NCBI GenBank assembly: GCA_011316305.1
Contig: SAUG01000037.1
Coordinates: 1 to 52,544 of the forward strand
Reading direction: 5' to 3'
From: Rusavskia elegans
Taxonomy: Eukaryota; Ascomycota; Lecanoromycetes; Teloschistales; Teloschistaceae
DNA length: 52,544 bases
The stretch's first letter is position 1. Every line of letters begins with the position of its first letter. Made by a program: the position numbers and the translations under genes. This document shows positions 1 through 10,605 of the stretch, in pieces. The notes below the pieces were generated by a model. That model saw only the letters and a list, made by a program, of their open reading frames with translations. It was not told the origin of the DNA and did no database searches.

Positions 1-1037
1 CTCCTTTTCTTCGAATATCTCCCACGAACTTGCGCTGCTCTCACGCTGTGACGCCATGACAAAAAAAATCCCAACCATAGTCCGGTAAAATGTGATATAA
101 CCACGCTCTCAGTAACCTGCAACCTGCAGGCCAGGGTACCTTAATCCTCCTCGAGCGCTCGTCTCCCCTACCGATGGGGAACTCTTATCGATTGCTCAAT
201 CCCATATCTTAATCATGCCCCTTCCTCCCCCCCTTCCTCCCCCCTTCCTCTCCATTCTACACTCTTCCCACACCCTTTCCACCCCCACCCTCTATCACCA
301 CCCCAGTGGATCTCAACATAAATACTTCGAAACTACCAGGATCTTAGACAGACACGAGGCACGAGGTATAAATTGAAAGGTCAGACATCCATTCATCCAC
401 ACCATAAACAACAGATATCAAAAAATTCTATACAACATACTCTTCCAGAAAAGCAGAGTGGCGAAACCCCAACTCGAGTCTTCCACCGTATACATGGATC
501 CGAATCCGAACCCGAAGCTCAGAGAAACCCCTGCTTTACCCCAAACAAACCACACCAAATAGTCGTTACTCTAACAGACCGTGTTCGAGACTCACATACC
601 TGATGCATCAAACAGGAGAGAGCTCCACGGTTTCATTTCTTGGTTTTATCTTTTTGGCTGGGTAGAGTAAATCGAGTTGAAGATGTTGACACCAACCTAT
701 ATATCTCGCCTGCAAAATTCCTTCATCCGCTACCATGTTCCCTCTCGTTGAAGGATTTCCGTCGCTCGTCCGTGTTAGCGATCCATGCAATAGATAGGAA
801 GAATATCCTTCATCAAGTTAAAACCAATGCAGTCGATAAAACGAAGATCCTTATCGAGGTATCGATTCTTAATGCCCCTTACTTTGATTGTTGGAATCAC
901 ATGGTATGAAGAACATGACGGGATAAAAGAACACGCATCATAAGAAGACGAAGAGATAGTAAGGCCCAGTGTATTACAGCACCCATGAAAACGACTGCAT
1001 CCACCACAACGCATCCAACAAACCACAGAAACCTCCT
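1..1037. other. intergenic, no gene recognised
   Basis: No convincing coding region is visible. Short open frames near 373-603 and 640-909 have no recognisable motif. Positions about 215-300 are a C/T-rich low-complexity tract. A copy of the TCGAGGTATCGA repeat core lies at 853-865. The stretch also contains the 3' flank of the minus-strand gene that ends at 1038. Confidence 0.5.
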
Positions 1038-2987
1038 CTACCGCTCAGACGCCCCATATATTCTCCAAACCCACCTAACCACGCCCCCAATTTCCCTTTC
1101 CACCCTCCTCCACACGGAATTCCCTTTCTTCTTCTTCTCCTCCTCCAGCTCCACCTCAACCCTCCTCCTCTTCACAATCCTATCAATCACCTCCTGCGTC
1201 CCCGCGTCCCTCTTCCTCTTCTTCTCCCCCGCCCTCAAACCCAGCTCAAAAACTTCCAAATCCCTCTCCTCCCTTGACATCGCCCCCACCTCCCTCAACC
1301 ATCTCACCGCCTTCTCAAACTCATCCCCAACCAGCATGTCCAGCTGACATGTAACGTCCGGCGGACTGTCATCGGCCGGGATAACCCAGTTACTATCTCT
1401 CAGGCATGTGTCCATGGACGAAACAACGACCTGTTTGTCCGACCGGAACCGGCCTGCCCTTTCCTCCATTTTGGCACAGTAATCCTGAGCGAGTTGGATG
1501 CGGATGCTCTCGAAATACAACGAGCACCAATGGCATACCGGGCGTGATGTGCCGATGGCAAAGTTGCCTTCGTTGTGGAAAGATCCACGCGGTATGGATA
1601 TGTAGTCGTTGAAAAGGTGATTGGCGATGCGAAGCTCAGGGTGAGCTATGGAAGTGGCTGTCGTGGTGGATATTGGGCAGCAGGGCTTAGACAGCGGAAT
1701 GTGACTGTAGGTGGAGAGATTCGCTAGCAATGTGTATCCTCCAAAGAAATCGTCGCTCTTGATTGCGAGTTTGAGCGCTGTCAAGGGCGAGACGTGGTGG
1801 GTCACCGTTTGAGGTGGTGCTGTTGGCAGCTGGAGACACATAAGCAGTCAGCACGTCGACCTCAGCTGACCGTTTTTGATTGCGGAGCAGTGGAAGGTCA
1901 TTGACTGCCTTGCAGTGAGCAGCGAGACACTAGACCCTTAGCTCGTGCATTGGTAGGGCATCTAGTTTGGCTCGCAATCGAGGTATCGAGTGCCTCCTCC
2001 GGTCGAGGTATCGAATGCCTCCTCCGCCAGTCGAAGTGATCCGCCTTGAGGGTCCAGACGATTCTGCTCACCGCGAGGGGATCTTTTGCGTAGGTAAAAA
2101 GATGTACTCACATGCTGAAACTCCACCCATAGTTCCCGGTGCTTTCTCCTCGCAAACACAACGTACTGGCGTAGGTCTTTGCATGCTGACCATAATCTTC
2201 CGGCGTCTGCCAACGATGTCCAAAGACTTTTCGATATCGGTGCTGTCGTCCCGAAGCTCTTTGTCAAAAAGTAGCAATACACAAGCAGGTCCGCCAGTTC
2301 GCGGCAACTAGTGCCTTCATCGACGTTGGAGATTTTTTGAACGAAGAGGTCATAATTCGCCGCGTGCTCGTCTCTCATGGCACTTGAGCAAATGCCCTTG
2401 GCAACGTAGTGGTCCGTCTCGCGGAAAAGCACCTGAAGCTCTTGACTCCAATCCCTGACATTTGTTGAACAAGGCACCCTGGCTCGGGTGGGACGTGAGC
2501 TATCCCTAACCATGCAGCGCAGAATCTTTTGGAAGTAACGCAAGATTGTGGGTTTGCATTCGAGGACTATGTACCGAAGCACTTCCTGTAGATCGTCGCA
2601 TTCGAAGAGTTGACGGCGGATTTCCTTGAGGTAGTAGTCCACAGCTTGGGCGGCTTGATGGGAGTCTGGTCTGGTCCCATTGCCACCCAGAGTCCACAGT
2701 ATTCGGATGTGTTTCGGAGAGCGGAAGCAGGTTGTAGCGGCATCCTGGCCATTGTCGACTTTGACGGCGATGAGGGTTGCGATGTCGTCTAGGTAATGAA
2801 GGTACTGTTCTGCCTGTCTGGTATGAGGTTGCCGTCTCTGCTTCTTCACGAATTTTGGTTGCGCATGAGTGAGCACGGACAATACATGAATCTTGTTCTG
2901 GAAGTAGCAGGAGTCGCTGGACAGGTCTGTCATTCTAGACGAGGTGTCTGCCCCTTCTTCGGAAGAGACGCCATGGAGGTCTGCCAT
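1038..2987 (-). CDS. OTT_1508-like deaminase family protein
   Basis: Two exons, 2987-2112 and 1829-1038, join in phase 0 (donor GTGAGT, acceptor TCTCCAG) and give 555 aa. The C-terminal half carries the zinc deaminase signature: HPE at residues 355-357 (in place of the common HAE) and a CHWC pair with cysteines at 391 and 394. This matches the fungal OTT_1508-like branch of the cytidine-deaminase-like fold. The first 290 residues are helical-looking and rich in charged residues, as is usual for these proteins. The substrate is unknown for the fungal family. The C-terminal tail is strongly basic (KKRKRDAG, IVKRRRVE), which suggests nuclear localisation or nucleic-acid contact by inference. The 282-nt intron is much longer than others here and holds a tandem repeat. 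Start 2987 is the first ATG of the long frame. Family call fairly sure, function unknown. Confidence 0.75.
1938..2040 (+). repeat. tRNA-like short repeat with 25-bp tandem duplication
   Basis: The unit starting TCGAGGTATCGA occurs twice in tandem (1978-2002 and 2003-2027) with two mismatches in 25 bp. Upstream, TTAGCTC (1938-1944) with GGGC (1956-1959) resembles a tRNA D-arm. GAGGT/ATCGAGT/GCCTC (1980-1996) folds as a 5-bp stem with a 7-nt loop like a T-arm, at tRNA spacing. There is no matching acceptor or anticodon stem, so this is not a functional tRNA. It lies in the long intron of the deaminase gene. Confidence 0.6.
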
Positions 2988-4046
2988 TTGTCTCTTAAGT
3001 TAACCCCCTTTCTGGTCTAATTCAAGACGTATTTCTTGACCCGTTGAAAAACCTTGACATGGTTCCAGACTTAATGCGACTGATGAGGGCCAACATGCAA
3101 TGTGGATAGATCAAGCACTGAACCAGCATCCTGATTCTCTGGAGATAAGCCGGCCTAGACTGTTGCCATGAAAAGTATATGGATCAAGCCCTTATGATAT
3201 ATGCTATAATTGTGAACTGGCGTATCATCTAAATTGGAGTCACTTGTACTTCGTGGATTTAGACTGAGTGACTCAAACATCCGCGAACAAGATAATGGGA
3301 AGGTGCAATGTTGGATTAAGAGACGAAGTAGGTGGCCATCTGATCAGATTCCATGTTGTTACGCGGAATGTCTGTCAAGACGTCCAGTGGACAACGATCG
3401 GCTTCTCTAGCAGATGTTCCCGTAACCGTGATAGAGACTTCAGACACAATGTTGCCTGATGGCCTGACGTATGTATAGTATAAGAAGAAAAGATAAGCGT
3501 CTGGTAAAGGTGATCCGACGATAAAAGTTTTTTTTGAAGGTACAATCTTCGGGGATGTTGTTTTGGCTGACGCTCACACTTTCCACGCTCCTGTTGTATC
3601 CCTTCGACTGGTGGGGTGGGCATCCGATACCTCGACTGCCAGCCAAATCGAGTGCATGTGATGAAGATGTAGGAACGGCAAGAAGCATCCATGTCGGAGT
3701 TCCGGAGAGCCACCGTTGACTACTTTAGGAATTGCAACTAACAGTGCGACAGAAGGGCTGAAAAAGGCTTTCGACATGGCAGATGCCCCGTCAATAACGA
3801 AATAGAGTAAGACCAGGACCCGGTTGCATCTACTACTTCTTGAGTTCCTTTGGACAAGGGCCCGGGCTGGAAGCAGCCACTTGGAAGGATAACTTACAAT
3901 AGCTAACATCTCTGTCGCTCCATTGTCGCTACCATTTAGCTATGCAAGCAAAGCCTGCGGGCCCTAGTTCGCAACGGGTATCTCTCTCGAACTCCTTCAA
4001 TGTTATTTGCCATCAAACATGATGGTGCACCTGAAGCCAAAATTCC
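2988..4046. other. intergenic, no gene recognised
   Basis: This is the upstream region of the deaminase gene and the 3' flank of the CCG-8/Opi1 gene. Minus-strand open frames at 3375-3909 show no domain. The only structured element I see is an inverted copy of the tRNA-like repeat at 3598-3648. Confidence 0.5.
3598..3648 (-). repeat. inverted copy of the tRNA-like repeat
   Basis: Read on the minus strand, this segment runs TTTGGCTGGCAGTCGAGG and on through the core to CCAGTCGAAGGGAT. It aligns over about 50 bp with 1966-2040 once the 25-bp duplication there is removed. Across the 40-bp right part the two copies differ at 7 positions, mostly transitions. Confidence 0.6.
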
Positions 4047-5642
4047 TCAGGGTAATGTTATACATTCCTTCTCGTCTTGTTTGTACATGGAATCAGAGCA
4101 CACAACCTGCTCCATGTTTTTCTTGTCGTCTTGTTGTTGCCGCTGCTTTGGCTGTTGCTCTTGACTCGTCGTTCCCCCACCTGAATTTCGGCCAAGCCGA
4201 TTGCACCACTCTTCGGCACTTGTTATAGTTCCATTGACGATGCTACTGATTTGAGCAATCATATCCAACCCTTCAGAGGCCAGGATCAAGACTCGATGAG
4301 CGCTATCGACAACGGGTTCCGGTGTAGGTGTGCCTGCTTCGGAGTCATTGTGGGGATCCTGCTGTGTGCCCTGGGGCGCACTCTGCTGCTTCTTGAGCCT
4401 TAGGACATAGGCAAACCGGCCTGGCAGCGCAGTCAGGTGCGCATGTACCAAAGACCGGGCGTTCGCGGGCAGAGCGCCGCCGGTATACTGGCTGACCACG
4501 TGGCAGATTTTTGACATGGTCTCTACAATATCCGATTTCAGCAAGTGCATACGCCCACTGATGCTTCTTCTGTCTCCGGTCCTCTCCGGTAGCTGTATTC
4601 CGCCCTGGCCTCCTGTTTCCGCTGGTTGAGAGGTCTCATCATTCGTGGTATTGTATTCTCTGATGATGGCCTGTAAATCCTGTATCGATCTATTCAAGTA
4701 ATCGTTACCCCAGCGCAGCCATGACAAGCAGTATTTGAGATTTCGGAGAGATTCTTCACTCATCGCTACCCCGAGACCCGAAGTTGACATGACAAGCCGT
4801 GTTCGCCATGTTGTGTTGGCCGAGGATTGGCTGTCATAGCGAGATTGGACAGAGGAATCATGCTGCTCGTAGGTGGGACTCCTCTCATTGTCGTAGGGAG
4901 GGAGGTCTTCGTTAAAGATGGCCGGGATAGACTCCTTGCGACCTGAAGTAGAGATGGAAACATCGTTGTGCAGCCCCTGTTCGATATCATCTGAGGTCCC
5001 ATCGGTCGGGTGATTAGTCCTTCGCCTCTTGGAGGCCCTCGATGGTCCACCACGCCGATCTCCATCGAGAAACCATCTGACGCTGGTTTCTAGGCCTGTA
5101 TACTTGCCCGCGGTGCGCACTGTACTAACGACGGGGGATCCAACATGTCTTTCCACAAGCTCAGCGCCATACTTGAAACGGGGGGAGAATGATTTTGAAG
5201 AGGTATAAGCGGATAGTGGGCCATTGATGGCAGTGGACAGTATGGGATGTTGGGCGGTAAAGAGTGCTAGCAAAGGCTCGGGCTCGTGAACTTGCTGGGA
5301 TGGTCGGCCGGATGGGTGGGAAGGGTCGACCTTAGAGTCATTCGGAGGGTTCTGATAGTAGAGTCTGGGTTGGTGAGCACGGTCTGGTGATACAGCAAAT
5401 AGTAAGTAACAGCCTCATTCGCGTTTCGGAGATGGATCCGTACCGGCCCGCAAGCCCTCCAAGGCCTGAGCGGCTTCAAGGTCATCAAGGGACAGGCCAC
5501 TTGTCGTACGTATTGACCGGTGGTCTGCTGGTCGGAAAGTCGGGTTCACGTCTTCTTTGTCGAGCAGCGGACCGCTGGGGAGGTTTCGAGTAGGAAGTGT
5601 CGCGGTCTCACCGGCGGGCTGCTGTCGCACTAGCTGCTCCAT
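4047..5642 (-). CDS. ccg-8: CCG-8 / Opi1-type transcriptional regulator
   Basis: Exons 5642-5444 and 5383-4047 join (60-nt intron, GTACGG...CACCAG) to 511 aa. The join restores the conserved fungal stretch LSLDDLEAAQALEGLRAD, then LLALFTAQHPILSTAINGPL, which is the recognisable core of the Opi1/clock-controlled-gene-8 family (PF08618). Further conserved segments are FSPRFKYGAELVERH and the mid-protein helix SEESLRNLKYCLSWLRW. In yeast Opi1 represses phospholipid synthesis genes; in Neurospora CCG-8 links the clock to metabolism and azole response. The C-terminal 60 residues are a Gln/Ser-rich disordered tail. An RRRTN basic patch (SKRRRTN) is a likely nuclear signal. Start 5642 is the only upstream ATG in frame with the conserved N-terminus. 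Confidence 0.9.
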
Positions 5643-6142
5643 CGTCCCGAGTCAGCAATGACGTATTTTATATTGAAGCAACAATCGGCACAGCGTCAGA
5701 GGAGACTTGACGGGTGGGATAGCCAGAGTCGCGATGCAGAAGCCATAGTATTTGCAAGCCAATTTTAATTAATGGTGACAGCGAAAGCGAGGTTGGAGGG
5801 TTGATCTGATTCCTGATTCATGACATGTGATCGTCGTTGCAAGCCGCGCGATGATTGGTTCACGCAAACATCCCTGCACATGTATTTCAAGAGCCCATCC
5901 CATGAACGTCCTGCTGCACTCCAAGCGGCGACAGTGTGTTGTTCAACGTCTATATACTTTCTGTTCATGTCATTTGAATGCTAAAGAGATGAACGAGCAG
6001 TGCTATTCCGAGATCCTCTTGAGGGAATCTCCAGACATGCAATCTCAGGACGGACGGACCTCGCCATCGTCGCAGAAGCAATAGATGAGCGACGATGCTC
6101 CTGTAGCAGGCTTCCTTCTGGAAGAGAATATGCTCATGTTCA
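5643..6142. other. intergenic between ccg-8 and the sugar transporter
   Basis: This holds the promoter of the CCG-8/Opi1 gene and the 3' flank of the transporter, both minus strand. Open frames here are short and unrecognised, and no repeat or RNA gene was seen. Confidence 0.5.
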
Positions 6143-7794
6143 TCAAGCGCCATCGACAGCCAGCAAGGGCTGCCGTTCGCCCTCGACTCCATCTCCCTCC
6201 TTTCCTCGGGGGAGATGACGGTATTCGCCGCCCTTGACTCGGGTGACAAGCCAAGTGTTTTGTTCTTTGGAATCCGTGAAGAATTGCTGGTTGTCCTCGA
6301 AGCTCCTGCCTCCTGTTTCTGGCGAATACGCCTACATACATCATCAGTTGAGCACTTATCATCTTTCTGCGAGTGGTCTTACCCATGTCCACCATCCAGC
6401 AAACAGGTTGGTCACGGCAAATATCAGGAAGATCCAGTATTTCAGGTTATTGAACCCAATCGGAGTCAGTAAGGTGACCGCGAAATTTGAAAGTCCCCAG
6501 ACGATCACCGAAATCGCCGACCCTTGAGCTCGTGACGTCGATGGAAAGATCTCCGTGGGGATGAGCCAAACTTGGGACAGCCAGCCAATGCCAAACAATC
6601 CCGTTGCTACATAGAGAGCAATACTGCCGGGCACAGAGACTGCCATGTTCGGAATCCCGAGCTCCTTGGAGTTCATCGCTAGTCCACCCAGCACGGTGAG
6701 AATTGCAAAGCATACCGCAATGCCAAAAGCACCCGTGACCATGAGGAATCTACGACCGACCCGATCGATCAGCAACCAAGCAAACGTCATCAGGAAGAAG
6801 TAGGAAATGTAGTTCCCTTGAGTCAGGTATTCGGCAGTCCGAACGTCAAACCCAAGGAGTCCGAATATTTGAGCGCCGTACACACTGACCGCTCCGTAGC
6901 CGGTCAATGCCTGATTGACTTGGCCCATGACGGTGACCATCGTCTCGTGGAACTGCTGGCCGCCGGGGAAAATCATGTCGCTATAGCCGATCGATTGAGC
7001 CGATTCTTCCTTGGCGGCCTCTTTGAGCTCATCGACCTTGGCGCTGGCTTCGTCTTCGCCGTAGATTTCCACGAGGGATACACGTGCGTCTTCCTCACGA
7101 TCGTGGAAGATCCACCATCTTGGCGACTCTGGGAGTCGATAGATGAAGCTCATCAGCAAGACCGGGTAAACCTGCATCGCGATGATTGGGATACGCCAGG
7201 CTCGGAAGACGTCAGCAGAAGAACAGTCTACATGGGAGTAGCAGACTGACCCCATTGGTTCGACTTCCCGAGCCCATTGGTGACGGCCAAGTTGATAGCA
7301 AATGCCATGTTGAGACCAAAGATGTTGGATTGGAATTCTTGAGCAAGAGCTTTTCCCCGTCCACCCTCTTCATTCAGCTCGGACGAATAGACTGGTATGA
7401 CAGCATCGATGCCTCCAACGCCTAGTCCCATGACAGTTCGACCGATGAACATCAGAGTCAGTGCTCCTTGACTGAAGCCTAAGCCGGCAACGAACATCAA
7501 GAGATTCCCAAGCGCGGTGACAGCGAGACAGGCAAAGATGCTGGGCTTTCGCCCAGCAGCATCAGCCAAATAGCTGGCCAGAATGGCGCCAACAGCACAT
7601 CCCAAGTAGTATACCGAAACGATAATACCAACAAGAGGGTCTTCTTCGGAAATGCCCATAGTATCGAGGTAGTTATAGTTGGTGTTGATGAGGGACATCA
7701 TGCCCTGATCGTAGCCATAGAGAGCGATGGCCGTGCTGGAGAACAGCACGACCTCAGTCTTCTTGTCACCGATATACTTTTTGACGAAACTCAT
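6143..7794 (-). CDS. MFS sugar (hexose-type) transporter
   Basis: Three exons, 7794-7251, 7200-6383 and 6331-6143, with 50- and 51-nt introns, give 516 aa, the usual length for fungal sugar porters. Family marks are visible in order: GYDQGMMS in helix 1, LADAAGRKPS in loop 2-3, RTVMGLGVGG, the PESPRWW motif after helix 6, the central cytoplasmic loop, DRVGRRFLM, PTEIFPSTSRAQG, and the PETGGRSFED end motif. That last motif only appears when intron 2 is removed: the join reads FAGWWTWAYSPETGG. It should sit in the plasma membrane and import a sugar or related polyol by proton symport; the substrate cannot be read from sequence. Start 7794 precedes the first helix by a normal short cytoplasmic tail. 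An upstream frame extension lacks hydrophobic character. Confidence 0.9.
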
Positions 7795-8745
7795 GTTGCC
7801 GGCACCTATACAATTGGTAAAGGATATCCTTGAGGCTGCTAGTTTCCAGATGCCCAGGGTGGAGGCTGAGGCAGGTATATACTTTGAATGAGGCCGGGAA
7901 AGAGCAGTGCAAAATATCGATCCATTAGTCACAACCCCGCCAGAGTGCAGAAATTGACGAAGAAACGAATGGTTCTCGAAGATGAGTGCTGCGCGATGCA
8001 GAGTTGTGAAAAATTCGGATGAGAGAATCGTGCATAAGTTCAGGGCAGATGATCGATTACATCGTTCCCCCACGGAACGGTTGCGGGACGCCACGGAGAA
8101 ACGGGATAGCCTATGATGCGTGTCCAATGATAGCTCTGGATTGTGGTTGCACCTTCCTTCTGGGGGGCCTGTTTGCTGTCGATCGGCCGGGAGACCGGAC
8201 TCTAGCCGGAAGTGAAAGAGCTGCTCTGCAGTCTGGCTGTACCCTGCTGCTAGTTTACGCAGCGAGCTGTAATAGGAGAGAACGATTATTACGAGTTAGA
8301 GAAGAACGGTACTCCAATTTGGCCACCTTTGCAACACACCTACTTTTGCAACACGGACTAGACGGATATAGCAAAACCCAGAAGAACCTAACCCTTAAAC
8401 TTAGAGATATTATTACCTCCTGCTATACCGCTAGCCTAAAGAACTTTTCGAGCTCTTATATTTTGATAGGGTATACTAAGAGTAGCTAAATTAGGGGCTG
8501 CTATTAGCCTTGTTGCAAAGGTGGCCAGATTGGAGTACTAATATGATCCGATCTCCCACCTGCCGGCTACTTCAGATCTGGACTGCTTAGTCAGCAAAAT
8601 TAGGGTCCACTCGTCCAAGGTCTCTCTATTCAGCCATCATCATTTTACGGTCTTTGATGAACAGAGAATGAGCATCTTTCCAGGCAGCATGGATCATCCG
8701 AGTTCATGATTCGACATCGGCAGCGCAAGGATTCAAGATTGTAAA
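7795..8745. other. divergent intergenic region containing a MITE
   Basis: This lies between the divergently transcribed transporter and WW-domain genes. Apart from the inverted-repeat element at 8309-8538 no gene or RNA is recognisable. An open frame at 8019-8489 runs into the element and is not coding-like. Confidence 0.5.
8309..8538. mobile_element. MITE with 27-bp terminal inverted repeats
   Basis: The left end (8309-8335), beginning GTACTCCAATTTGGCC, and the right end (8512-8538) are inverted copies matching at 26 of 27 positions. The element is 230 bp, AT/TA-rich inside and without coding capacity. A TA dinucleotide lies at the edge of both ends, as expected for Tc1/mariner-type target duplication. 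A short direct repeat TTTGCAACAC follows the left end. It is probably a non-autonomous derivative of a Tc1/mariner or pogo-like transposon. Confidence 0.85.
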
Positions 8746-9540
8746 ATGACCAGAAGCAGTGCAGGATCAGGATCAGGATGGACTGTGGAGGACGAGGTAT
8801 CTCAGAAAGACCGAAGAGAGCGAGGAGGCAGCAGCGTAGCAGAGAATGCTGGTAGCGAGGAGGACGGTAAGAGAGGAGAAACAGAACAAGCACCACCGTT
8901 ACCACAGGAGAGTATCCCACCGTTACCATCAGAGGCCCTTCCCAGTGAACGCCAGGACGATGGGTGGGATCCTGTCTGGGATGACAGCGCACAAGCCTAT
9001 TACTTCTACAACCGCTTCTCTGGCGTCTCTCAATGGACGAACCCAAGAGTACCCGACCCGCAGGAAGCTGGACCGCCTGGCGTTGGCAGCTACGATAGAA
9101 TACCACCAGCCCAACCCAAAGCCCCCGGAACGACGACACCTCCCCCAGAGCGGCCTCCTCGTGCTGGGGGATATGACCCGGCTATCCATGGCGATTACGA
9201 CCCTACAGCCCCGTACGCGCAAGAGTATCGCGATCCCGAAGAAAATACAGGGCCAGACGCTGACCCTTCAGCGATCTATGCTGCCACAGGCACATTCAAT
9301 CGCTTCACCGGCAAATGGCAAGCCAGTGATATCAACCCGGAAAACCATAACGACGAGAACAAAAGCAAAAGACAGATGAACGCCTATTTTGACGTTGATG
9401 CTGCTGCCAACAGCCACAATGGAAAGAGTCTCAAGGCGGAGCGGAGTGGGAAGAAGTTGACCAAACAGGAGCTGAAAGAGTTCAAGCAGAAGCGCAAGGA
9501 GAAGAAGGAGGAGAAGAGGCGGGCCTGGTTGCGAGATTGA
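8746..9540 (+). CDS. WW-domain protein
   Basis: Single-exon gene of 264 aa. A single WW domain occupies about residues 70-102, with W at DGWDPVWDD, the aromatic stretch AYYFYNR and the second signature W in SQWTNP. WW domains bind proline-rich ligands. Around it lie a Ser/Glu/Pro-rich N-terminus and a Pro/Gly/Tyr-rich middle. The strongly charged Lys/Glu helix at the C-terminus (from GKKLTKQELKEF to KRRAWLRD) looks like a single alpha-helix or coiled coil. Similar fungal proteins are conserved but not well characterised; a role in pre-mRNA processing would be a guess. Start 8746 is the first ATG of the frame. Confidence 0.75.
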   Translation: MTRSSAGSGSGWTVEDEVSQKDRRERGGSSVAENAGSEEDGKRGETEQAPPLPQESIPPLPSEALPSERQDDGWDPVWDDSAQAYYFYNRFSGVSQWTNPRVPDPQEAGPPGVGSYDRIPPAQPKAPGTTTPPPERPPRAGGYDPAIHGDYDPTAPYAQEYRDPEENTGPDADPSAIYAATGTFNRFTGKWQASDINPENHNDENKSKRQMNAYFDVDAAANSHNGKSLKAERSGKKLTKQELKEFKQKRKEKKEEKRRAWLRD

Positions 9541-9857
9541 AACCTACTCTGCCCTTTCATGGGGATGATTTTGTATATCACGATGCGGTGCCGTTGGCAT
9601 ATGTCCACCGTAGGACCGCGCTTCACGTGGTAAATTGTACCTCCGTAGCGCTTTTGATACCGAGCGTCATCTATTAACCAGAATTCACGATTGGATGTGT
9701 GCTCCGACCGGTATTCGACTCAAGGACACGTCTAGATCCAAAGCACCTTGATCCCCACCAATGGATAATTCACGCTGACCCCACTAATGCCACCCTCTCT
9801 CACAGACAGAGCTATTCCAGCCTACTAAAACCACCACTACATACCCCTCTCGCAGAC
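9541..9857. other. intergenic, promoter of the ankyrin gene
   Basis: This short interval is the 3' flank of the WW-domain gene plus the 5' region of the following gene. Nothing else is recognisable. Confidence 0.5.
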
Positions 9858-10605
9858 ATGCCTTCAGCTATCCTCCCGACCATCTCCGCCGACGAGATCG
9901 ACGACCTCCTATTTCTCGCACGAACCAACGATCTTCACGACCTGAAAGCCGGCATCGAAGCCATTGCACGCACCCAGCAGACACCCTCCGAAAACGTCAT
10001 TCTCGCAACCATCGACCCAGACAACGGGAATGGATTACTGCATTATGCCAGTGCGAATGGCTGTCTAGGTACGTACTTTCCGCCACACACAAACCGGAGC
10101 GAATGGGTTCATCATATACGTGTAACAATCCGATTCCTCATTTCCGTTGGCTAACTATGTTCCACCCCGCTATGCAGAAATCCTACAGCATCTCCTGCCC
10201 TCACCTCCCTCCTCCACACCCTCACCACTGAACATCAACCTCGCCAACACCTCCGGCAACACGCCCCTCCACTGGGCCGCCCTCAACGGCCACCTCGATG
10301 CCGTCAAGATCCTCGTTCGTGCGGGCGCAGACCCAGCGATCAGGAATATTGCGGGGCATGATGCTGTGTATGAGGCCGAGAGGAGTGGGAAGCAGGAGGT
10401 TGTGGAGTGGTTGTTGAAAGAGGGGAATGGGTTGGAGAGGGGTGTTGAGGGAACCAAACAAGACGAGGAGAAAATGGAGGAGGGTTATGAGGAGACGTTG
10501 AAACTAGGCAACGAAGGTTCGAGAGACAAGGAGAAGGGAAAGGGCGTGGAGCAGGTGTCGAATGGGCTTGGGAACATGAAGATGGAGGAGAAGAATAGAG
10601 ATTGA
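9858..10605 (+). CDS. YAR1-like ankyrin-repeat protein
   Basis: Exons 9858-10068 and 10178-10605 (109-nt intron, GTACGT...TATGCAG) give 212 aa. Ankyrin repeats cover about residues 52-125: NGLLHYASANG, then SGNTPLHWAALNGHLDAVKILVRAGADP and NIAGHDAVYEAERSG. The leading segment DEIDDLLFLARTNDLHDLKAGI and the overall size match fungal YAR1, the chaperone that shields ribosomal protein Rps3 before it joins the 40S subunit. The C-terminal 70 residues are acidic and Lys-rich. The start was chosen because it is the ATG just before the conserved DEIDDLL segment; an upstream open stretch lacks conservation signals. Assignment to YAR1 rests on size and repeat layout. Confidence 0.8.

Noticed and set aside
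3375..3909. Minus-strand open frames as a hidden gene upstream of the deaminase
   Set aside because: The frames include the repeat copy, lack any motif and show no consistent splice structure.
8019..8489. 156-codon plus-strand open frame before the WW-domain gene
   Set aside because: It starts in the promoter of the transporter and reads into the MITE; composition is not coding-like.
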